Below are positions 58,173 to 64,000 of a stretch of 64,000 nucleotides of DNA, in pieces. The position numbers were made by a program, and so were the translations under genes. The stretch covers positions 1-64,000 of the forward strand of contig CADBAG010000004.1 in assembly GCA_902792635.1 (NCBI GenBank), in the 5' to 3' direction. The stretch is from an uncultured Prevotellaceae bacterium (GTDB lineage Bacteria > Bacteroidota > Bacteroidia > Bacteroidales > Bacteroidaceae). Positions within the stretch are counted from its first letter, which is position 1. Every line of letters begins with the position of its first letter. The notes under the pieces are model-generated. The model saw only the letters and a program-made list of their open reading frames with translations. It did not search any database and had not been told where the DNA came from.

Positions 58173-58976
58173 ATGCGCTACACATATAAGCATTTTCTTC
58201 CCGCATGCCTCCTTTTGTTCATGGCATCCTGCGAAGGACTCTTCTCTTCTGTCTACGACGAGGCAGACAACAACACACAAGTCTCCAACTCACAGCTTTA
58301 TATTGACGCATCAAGCAAAACAGCTTGGTATTATATTTCTTTCGACTCTTTAGAGATGCTGCGGCAGCAAGGCGATGCCGAGAAGCTCAGATATGCCCAG
58401 ACGCATTTCACGCCTTACCCCGTTCCCATGACCGCCACGGGCGACTCCATCAAAAGTCCGAATAAGCCTGACACATGCGCTACCGGCATCTACACTTATT
58501 GGTACGACATCTTTGGCAAAGGACTGTCGGTCAACAAGTTCAGTTCTTTCATCCCTACCGCTTCGCAGCCGGAGCCACAGGACTGGGACATCGCCATCCA
58601 CTATGTGAACGCGCGCACCAACGGCGGCTCCGTCTTGGAGACCAGCTACACCAGCTTAGATGATCTGCCGGCCTCCTCAGCCGACTTCTCCGGATTGACA
58701 TTCACTCCCGATGAGTGGACGGAGAATGTCGTATGGGCCGACTGGGATCAGGTCCTCACTAAGTACATGGGCTGTCAAGGAATCAAGATCAACAAGGTGT
58801 TATCTTCGTGGATCGATGTCGAACTGGTGACGCCGCCACCGGTGTTCACGCTCAATAATCACGTTTTCATTGTCCGACTGAAGAACGGCAAGTATGCTGC
58901 CGTGCAGTTGCAGAACTATATGAGCAGCAATGGCACGAAAGGCTGCCTCACTATCAACTACAAGTATCCCTATTAA
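58173..58976 (+). CDS. hmuY: HmuY-family heme-binding lipoprotein
   Basis: 267 residues from the ATG at 58173; earlier starts lie in the promoter. Lipobox FMASC (Cys20). The beta-rich core with ASSKTAWYYISFDS, PQDWDIAIHYVNARTNGG and a C-terminal GCLTINYKYPY resembles HmuY of Porphyromonas gingivalis, an outer-membrane lipoprotein that captures heme. The heme-ligand histidines or methionines could not be placed by eye. It precedes a TonB receptor by 18 bp, the normal hmuYR arrangement. Confidence 0.85.
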   Translation: MRYTYKHFLPACLLLFMASCEGLFSSVYDEADNNTQVSNSQLYIDASSKTAWYYISFDSLEMLRQQGDAEKLRYAQTHFTPYPVPMTATGDSIKSPNKPDTCATGIYTYWYDIFGKGLSVNKFSSFIPTASQPEPQDWDIAIHYVNARTNGGSVLETSYTSLDDLPASSADFSGLTFTPDEWTENVVWADWDQVLTKYMGCQGIKINKVLSSWIDVELVTPPPVFTLNNHVFIVRLKNGKYAAVQLQNYMSSNGTKGCLTINYKYPY

Positions 58977-58994
58977 TCATTACGCAAGCTCATC

Positions 58995-60959
58995 ATGAAG
59001 ATTTTTTCGCTCACCGCTATACTTTCTCTTACGCCGCTCTTTCTCTGTGCGCAGAAAGCAAACAAAGATTCTTTACTCATCGCCGATGACCTCAACCAGG
59101 TCGTCGTCACGGGTACGCGCACGCCGAAGACGCTCCTCAACACCCCGGTGCTGACCCGCGTCATCAGTCATGCAGAGATAGAGAAGGCCGACGCCACCAC
59201 GCTCCAGGATATTCTGCAGCAGTCGATCCCCGGCGTCGAGTTCTCGTACTCGATGAACCAACAGCGCCACATGAACTTCTCCGGCTTTGGCGGACAGAGC
59301 ATGCTGATCCTTGTCAACGGCGAGCGGCTTGCGGGAGAGAACATGGACGATGTCGACTTCGACCGCCTCACGCTCAGCAATGTCGACCATATCGAGATCG
59401 TGAAAGGACCGGTATCAGCACTCTACGGAAGTAATGCCGCCGGTGGTGTCATCAATATTATCACAAAGCAGAATACGAAGCCTTTCGCGCTCAACGTCAA
59501 TGCACGACTCGGCAAGCACAACAATCAGCGCTATGGCCTCAACTGGCAACAAGGCGGAAAGAGATGGAGCAGCATGTTCGACTTCAGCCGCACGAATGTA
59601 GACAACTACGATGTGGAGAGCGCGGAGAACCCTATCGCCAGTGTTATATCGACGATCTATGGCGGTGAGACTTACAACTTCAAGGAGCAGCTTACATATA
59701 ATCCTTTCGAGAACCTGCGCCTCAGCGGCAATGCCGGTTACTTCTTCCGTCAGGTGAAACGCTCGGAGGATACGCCGGAGCGCTACCGCGACTACAACGC
59801 CGGATTGAAAGCCGCATGGAAAGCAAGTGATAACGATGAGGTCATCGGAAGCTACTCTTTCGACCAGTACGACAAGTCAAACTTCCAAACCATCTCGAAG
59901 CTTGACATCCGCTATTATTCCAATGTGCAGAATGCCTTCCGACTGCTCTATAACCACAACTTCAACAAAGGACACATCCTCACCATGGGTGCCGATTATC
60001 TACACGATTATCTGCTGAACAACCGACTCAACGGCACCTATACGCAGCATTCGGCCGATGCTTTCGTGCAGTACGATGGTGAGCTGAGCCCTATCTGGGA
60101 ACTCGTAGCCGCCTTGCGCTACGACTATTTCCATGACAACTCGTCGCTCAGTCGCCTCACGCCGAAGATCAGTATCCGCCACACGCCGCTCAAAGGCCTC
60201 AACGTACGTTTCGGCTATGCCATGGGCTTCCGCGCGCCCTCCCTCAAAGAGAAATATTATGATTATGATGCAGCCGGCATCTGGACAATCACGGGTAATC
60301 CCGACCTCAAACCGGAGTTCAGCAACAACTATAATCTCTCCATCGAATACCGCTGGCGCAACTATGAGTTTCTGCTCAATGGCTACCACAACAGTGTGAG
60401 AAACAAGATCGCACCGGGTGTGCCTTACAAAGCTCATAAAACGGACAAGACGCCTATCCTGCCCTACGTCAACCTCGCAACCTACGGTATCAATGGTATC
60501 GAGGCTTCGGCCAAAGGACGCTGGGCATGCGGCCTCACGGCAAGCATCACCTACGCTTACACCGACGAGCGCCTGCCTCATCAGAAGGACGGACAGACAG
60601 CCAACAACGAGTATATCCCAGCACGAAAGCACGCATTGAACATGCACGCTGACTGGGACCACACGTTCAATAAATGGTATGGATTGAATATTGCGCTCGA
60701 CGGAAAGTTCGCATCTGGCGTTGACAATGTAGAATACGCCAACTATTACGACATCTCGCAAGGCACGGTCTCAGTGAGCTATCCCGCCTACACGCTCTGG
60801 AAACTGTTGCTCAGCAACCGCATAGGCAAGGCGGCAAAGCTCAACGTAACGCTCGATAATATCTTCAACTATAAGCCGAAGTATTATTATCTCAATGCGC
60901 CCCTCACCGATGGCATCAATGTCATGATAGGAGTCGCTATAGACATTGATAAACGATAG
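58995..60959 (+). CDS. hmuR: TonB-dependent receptor, HmuR-like
   Basis: 654 residues. Signal peptide (MKIFSLTAILSLTPLFLCAQ), a TonB-box region (NQVVVTGTRTPK), plug (GFGGQSMLILVNGERL, VKGPVSALYGSNAAGGVINI) and barrel with the heme-receptor-like GFRAPSLKE ... NPDLKPE (near 415-440). Imports heme taken up by HmuY (inference by family and neighbour). Its stop is 1 bp from the stop of the opposing glycosyltransferase gene. Confidence 0.9.
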   Translation: MKIFSLTAILSLTPLFLCAQKANKDSLLIADDLNQVVVTGTRTPKTLLNTPVLTRVISHAEIEKADATTLQDILQQSIPGVEFSYSMNQQRHMNFSGFGGQSMLILVNGERLAGENMDDVDFDRLTLSNVDHIEIVKGPVSALYGSNAAGGVINIITKQNTKPFALNVNARLGKHNNQRYGLNWQQGGKRWSSMFDFSRTNVDNYDVESAENPIASVISTIYGGETYNFKEQLTYNPFENLRLSGNAGYFFRQVKRSEDTPERYRDYNAGLKAAWKASDNDEVIGSYSFDQYDKSNFQTISKLDIRYYSNVQNAFRLLYNHNFNKGHILTMGADYLHDYLLNNRLNGTYTQHSADAFVQYDGELSPIWELVAALRYDYFHDNSSLSRLTPKISIRHTPLKGLNVRFGYAMGFRAPSLKEKYYDYDAAGIWTITGNPDLKPEFSNNYNLSIEYRWRNYEFLLNGYHNSVRNKIAPGVPYKAHKTDKTPILPYVNLATYGINGIEASAKGRWACGLTASITYAYTDERLPHQKDGQTANNEYIPARKHALNMHADWDHTFNKWYGLNIALDGKFASGVDNVEYANYYDISQGTVSVSYPAYTLWKLLLSNRIGKAAKLNVTLDNIFNYKPKYYYLNAPLTDGINVMIGVAIDIDKR

Positions 60960-60960
60960 T

Positions 60961-62010
60961 TTATTTGTAGAAGTTCTTCTTGTAAGCTTCAAACTCGCCC
61001 TTGCCCATTACGCACCGCTGCCACCAAGCCTTGATGAATCCACAGCCGTAACCCATGAGCTGAGTGAAGGCAGCACGGATAGAGAGCATGCCGATACGTA
61101 TACTATGGTTCTGAACGCTGGAATCGATAAAGATGAGCAGTGAATAGAGAAACAAAGGCATCAAGGCTGCCAGGCTGATCATTCCACCGAAAGGTGGATC
61201 ATAGTCACGAAGCACCGTATGTCCCAAGATGGGACCAGCAATGAAAACAGCAAGTAGGAAAAAGACGCCTACGGTGAACACCATCGGCAAAAGGTGAACA
61301 AGCTTCAGGCTCTCGGGATATTTCTTATAAAGGTTGATGCGCGCAATACCACTGTTGAACACTTGCCGCCAGAACTTGCGGAAGTCGGTACGGCGCTTGT
61401 GGTAAACCCATGCACCGGGGAAGAGACGACAACGGCAGCCAGCCTTGAAGATACGGATGGAGAAGTCGATGTCCTCGCCAAAACGCATTTTTGAGAATCC
61501 GCCAAGCTTATTATAGACATCGCGCCGCACGCCCATGTTGAAGGAGCGCGGATAGAACTTATCGAGTTTCTTCTTACCACCACGGATACCACCCGTCGTG
61601 AAGAAGCTCGTCATCGAGTAAGAGATGGCTTTCTGCGTCGGTGTGAACGTATCAGCAGCCCGGTCCGGCCCTCCGAAAGCCTCACAGGGCTCACGCTTCA
61701 GTTCCTCATCAACAGCCTGGAGATAACCCTCGGGCACAACAACATCAGAGTCAAGGATAAGCACATAGTCGCCCGTAGCACGCTCCACACCGTAGTTACG
61801 GCTCTGCCCAGGGCCACTGTTCGACTTCATGAAATAACGGATAGCCAAACGGCTATCATATTTATCGCACACCTCTTTACAAGGCACTGCCGACCCGTCT
61901 TCCACGATAATGACTTCAAAATCCTTGAAGCTTTGTCGTGTAAGACTGTCCAAGAGTTCGTCCACCTCATCGGGACGATTATAAACCGGAACAATAATAC
62001 TGTATTTCAT
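60961..62010 (-). CDS. Family 2 glycosyltransferase with C-terminal membrane helices
   Basis: 349 residues from MKYSIIVPVYNRPDEV. GT-A fold with nucleotide motif IIVEDGS, DxD in LILDSDVVVP, and GGFSKMRFGEDIDFSIRIF as acceptor/base region. Helices at about 250-310 suggest action at the inner membrane. Transfers an unknown sugar to a lipid or polysaccharide. It is monocistronic as far as visible. Confidence 0.88.
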   Translation of the reverse strand: MKYSIIVPVYNRPDEVDELLDSLTRQSFKDFEVIIVEDGSAVPCKEVCDKYDSRLAIRYFMKSNSGPGQSRNYGVERATGDYVLILDSDVVVPEGYLQAVDEELKREPCEAFGGPDRAADTFTPTQKAISYSMTSFFTTGGIRGGKKKLDKFYPRSFNMGVRRDVYNKLGGFSKMRFGEDIDFSIRIFKAGCRCRLFPGAWVYHKRRTDFRKFWRQVFNSGIARINLYKKYPESLKLVHLLPMVFTVGVFFLLAVFIAGPILGHTVLRDYDPPFGGMISLAALMPLFLYSLLIFIDSSVQNHSIRIGMLSIRAAFTQLMGYGCGFIKAWWQRCVMGKGEFEAYKKNFYK

Positions 62011-62070
62011 TTGCCGTCTTTTAGTGTAGTTAGTTCTGTGCATCGCCGCCCTCGGCGACGTATCATCAAA

Positions 62071-62114
62071 GAAAAACCGTCCGCAATCACATACAATCTG
62101 TGGCTGCGGACGGT
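62071..62114 (-). terminator. Terminator of efp
   Basis: ACCGTCCGCA (62076-62085) pairs with TGCGGACGGT (62105-62114), followed on the minus strand by TTTTTC. Confidence 0.85.
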
Positions 62115-62137
62115 CTCAATATGCTGCGTAGCGGTAA

Positions 62138-62710
62138 TTACTTCTTTTCAGTTACGCGACCCACATAGCTGCCATCCTCGGTGTTGACCGTGATGACATC
62201 GCCCTCGTTGATGAAGAGAGGCACGCGGATCTCAGCACCAGTCTCCAGGGTAGCGGGCTTTGTAGCGTTTGTAGCAGTGTTACCCTTCACACCCGGCTCA
62301 GAGTGAGTGACCTCGAGGTTAGTCTTTGGAGGCATCTCAGCAGAGAGGATAGCGCCGTCGTCAGCAGAGATCTGAACGTCAACGATGTCACCCTCCTTCA
62401 TGAACTCACCGCCAGTGATAAGGTCACGGTTGATGGGGAACTGCTCAAAAGTCTCCTGATTCATGAAGATGCAGCCCGTGCTGTCCTCATAAAGATACTG
62501 ATAAGGACGATGCTCCACGCGCACGTCGTCGAGCTTGAAGCCTACCTGGAATGTACGATCCAGCACGCGGCCGTCGGCTACATTCTTCAGCTTGGTGTTC
62601 ATGACAGTGTTGCCCTTACCGGGTTTACGATGCTCAAACCAAATGCACTTCCAGATACCGCCGTCCATGCGGATGCAGGTACCCTTCTTGATTTCCTGTG
62701 AATTAATCAT
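62138..62710 (-). CDS. efp: Elongation factor P
   Basis: 190 residues, three beta-barrel domains. The loop HRKPGKGNTV near residue 33 carries the Lys that other bacteria modify; no modifying enzyme is in this window. Relieves stalling at polyproline stretches. Upstream box at 62752-62759, divergent from rpmH. Confidence 0.97.
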   Translation of the reverse strand: MINSQEIKKGTCIRMDGGIWKCIWFEHRKPGKGNTVMNTKLKNVADGRVLDRTFQVGFKLDDVRVEHRPYQYLYEDSTGCIFMNQETFEQFPINRDLITGGEFMKEGDIVDVQISADDGAILSAEMPPKTNLEVTHSEPGVKGNTATNATKPATLETGAEIRVPLFINEGDVITVNTEDGSYVGRVTEKK

Positions 62711-62751
62711 TTTATTGTAAGTTACTGTTTATTATGCGTTGTAAGCGGGTG

Positions 62752-62759
62752 CAAAGTTA
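62752..62759 (-). promoter_or_regulatory. TAnnTTTG -7 box for efp
   Basis: TAACTTTG on the minus strand, 41 bp before the efp start. Confidence 0.6.
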
Positions 62760-62799
62760 CTAAGAAATCAGAAAAAAACACTGAAAAATCACATAATTC

Positions 62800-62830
62800 T
62801 TTGTCATTTCGAATTTTATGCGTAATTTTG
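62800..62830 (+). promoter_or_regulatory. Promoter of rpmH
   Basis: TTTG (62800-62803), 19-bp spacer, TAATTTTG (62823-62830). Leader of about 75 nt before the ATG. Confidence 0.75.
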
Positions 62831-62907
62831 CAGCCCGAAAGGGTCAAAAGTACCCTCTCACAGCGAAAGCATAGACAAAATAATAATAAAATAAATACAA
62901 AACAAAG

Positions 62908-63063
62908 ATGAAGAGAACATTTCAGCCTCACAATCGCCGCCGTGTGAACAAGCATGGCTTCCGTGAGCGTATGGCCACCAAGAACGGCCGTCGCGTTTTG
63001 GCTTCCCGTCGTGCCCATGGCCGCAAGAAGCTCACTGTCTCTGACGAGAACCACGGAAAGTAA
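62908..63063 (+). CDS. rpmH: 50S ribosomal protein L34
   Basis: 51 residues, very basic: [18 protein letters not shown] then [20 protein letters not shown] and a short acidic end. Full family match at normal length. Divergent from efp and followed by a terminator. The usual rpmH neighbours (rnpA, dnaA) are not here. Confidence 0.97.
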   Translation: MKRTFQPHNRRRVNKHGFRERMATKNGRRVLASRRAHGRKKLTVSDENHGK

Positions 63064-63088
63064 GCTTCTCATTTCGTCAGTACACGAC

Positions 63089-63127
63089 AAAAGGCAGACA
63101 AGGATCATTCCTTTGTCTGCCTTTTGC
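63089..63127 (+). terminator. Terminator of rpmH
   Basis: AAAAGGCAGACAAGG pairs with CCTTTGTCTGCCTTTT; T-rich end. Confidence 0.85.
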
Positions 63128-63148
63128 GTTAAAAAGTCAGCAATTTGT

Positions 63149-63179
63149 TTTGCTTTCCACTCATTTTACATTACCTTTG
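63149..63179 (+). promoter_or_regulatory. Promoter of the PASTA-protein gene
   Basis: TTTG (63149-63152), 19-bp spacer, TACCTTTG (63172-63179), 16 bp before the ATG. Confidence 0.75.
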
Positions 63180-63195
63180 CGGAAAATAGCAACCG

Positions 63196-63906
63196 ATGTC
63201 GATAAAAGAATTCATAGGCAAATTCAAAAGCAAGATGCTTTGGGGCAACCTGTTGGCGATGGCTCTTGTCGTCGTTGGGCTGGCCTTGGGCTTCAAGTTT
63301 GCCATTGACATATACACCCACCACGGCGAAGCTGTCACAATTCCTAATCTCACGCATAAGACGTTCGACGATGCTGACCATGTTCTTTCTGAGCTCGGTC
63401 TCGACATGGTCGTGAGTGATACCGGCTACATCAAGACCTTACCGCCGGGCTGTATCCTTGAGCAATACCCGGCGCCAGGAGAGCGCGTCAAGCCAGGACG
63501 CACCGTCTTCGTTACCATCAACGCCACTCAGACGCCTACCATCACGCTGCCCGATGTCATCGACAACTGCTCGCTGCGTGAGGCTATGGCAAAGCTCACC
63601 GCAATGGGCTTCAAGCTCAATCCGCCTAAGTTCGTGCCCGGTGAGAAAGACTGGGTCTATGGCATCCTTGTCAACGGCAGGCACGTGGCTTATGGCGATA
63701 AGATTCCGGTAGATGCCAAGCTCACGATCCTCGCCGGCAACGGCATGCGCGATGAAAGCGACTCGGTGGACTATGTCGATCCTACCGTTGACACGCCCGA
63801 CGATGACGATGGCGATGAGTTCCAGGAAGTGCCAGCGACCGAAGAGGAAGACCACACCAAGCAAAAGGAAGAGCCCGACAAAGATCCATTCACCCCAGTG
63901 GAATAA
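63196..63906 (+). CDS. PASTA-domain membrane protein without a kinase
   Basis: 236 residues. A membrane helix (about 16-38) and two PASTA modules (about 46-110, TIPNLTHKTFDDADHVLSEL; about 116-180, TLPDVIDNCSLREAMAKL) then a strongly acidic tail. PASTA domains bind peptidoglycan or its precursors in other proteins. Here no Ser/Thr kinase or transpeptidase domain is attached. The next gene begins 12 bp later, so the two are probably co-transcribed. Confidence 0.88.
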   Translation: MSIKEFIGKFKSKMLWGNLLAMALVVVGLALGFKFAIDIYTHHGEAVTIPNLTHKTFDDADHVLSELGLDMVVSDTGYIKTLPPGCILEQYPAPGERVKPGRTVFVTINATQTPTITLPDVIDNCSLREAMAKLTAMGFKLNPPKFVPGEKDWVYGILVNGRHVAYGDKIPVDAKLTILAGNGMRDESDSVDYVDPTVDTPDDDDGDEFQEVPATEEEDHTKQKEEPDKDPFTPVE

Positions 63907-63918
63907 CAACACGAAGCA

Positions 63919-64000
63919 ATGACTGACAACATATCAGACAACATATTACCAGATAATATCGACGACGATATTGAAGAGGTGCAGGAGAGCACTGAATCGG
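63919..64000 (+). CDS. 5' end of a gene, product unknown (RluA-type pseudouridine synthase suspected)
   Basis: Only about 27 codons are inside the window (MTDNISDNILPDNIDDDIEE...), acidic and low complexity. I recall RluD-type pseudouridine synthases following PASTA genes in Bacteroidales, but nothing in this fragment proves it. Confidence 0.4.
   Translation, partial: MTDNISDNILPDNIDDDIEEVQESTES

Overview
The window comes from a Bacteroidales genome, most likely Prevotella or a close relative of the Prevotellaceae. The evidence is a SusC/SusD polysaccharide locus with a hybrid two-component regulator, repeated TAnnTTTG (-7) promoter boxes with a TTTG about 19-20 bp upstream, a HmuY/HmuR pair, DUF4831 and DUF3467 proteins, and lipoboxes on surface proteins. 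Genus is an inference; there is no rRNA gene to confirm it.

Layout. 1-568: 3' end of an outer-membrane beta-barrel protein. 747-7099: a DUF4143 ATPase, a membrane-anchored MutS-family ATPase, a FucP/GluP-type sugar permease and class II fructose-bisphosphate aldolase. 7689-10411 (minus): a DUF4831 protein and the bifunctional NAD(P)H-hydrate repair enzyme. 10526-15669 (plus): hpt, adk, obgE, pgeF and an M23 peptidase, with repeat elements between most of them. 15773-36447 (minus): a polysaccharide utilization locus, read as HTCS regulator, SusC, SusD, two surface lipoproteins, GH5, GH31 with PA14, and GH2. This enzyme set matches xyloglucan breakdown (endo-glucanase, alpha-xylosidase, beta-galactosidase). 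36541-50625 (minus): the core expression cluster, with tRNA-Thr, -Tyr, -Gly, -Thr, tuf, tRNA-Trp, secE, nusG, rplK, rplA, rplJ, rplL, rpoB and rpoC, followed by a DUF3467 gene. 50728-54437 (minus): hpf, xerC, rpsU and an Xaa-Pro aminopeptidase. 54640-64000: mdh, radC, an ENPP-like phosphodiesterase, hmuY-hmuR, a family 2 glycosyltransferase, efp, rpmH, a PASTA protein and the start of one more gene.

The unexplained part is the DNA between genes. Several unrelated families of short structured repeats fill almost every long gap: (1) an element of about 330 bp, palindromic overall and built from smaller hairpins, at five sites plus one half copy, whose hairpin stems differ in sequence but stay paired; (2) two arrays of a 22-bp unit centred on CACGTG, each touching the 3' end of a minus-strand gene; (3) a 22-bp GGATTGATA tandem array; (4) a repeat of about 48 bp around adk and obgE; (5) C-rich/G-rich inverted repeats; (6) long inverted repeats made of simple tandem units, found in the rpoB-rpoC gap, between tRNA genes and at the 3' end of the HTCS gene, where the repeat supplies the stop codon. 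I saw no transposase, phage, CRISPR or plasmid genes. The element in (1) is the best candidate for something undescribed.
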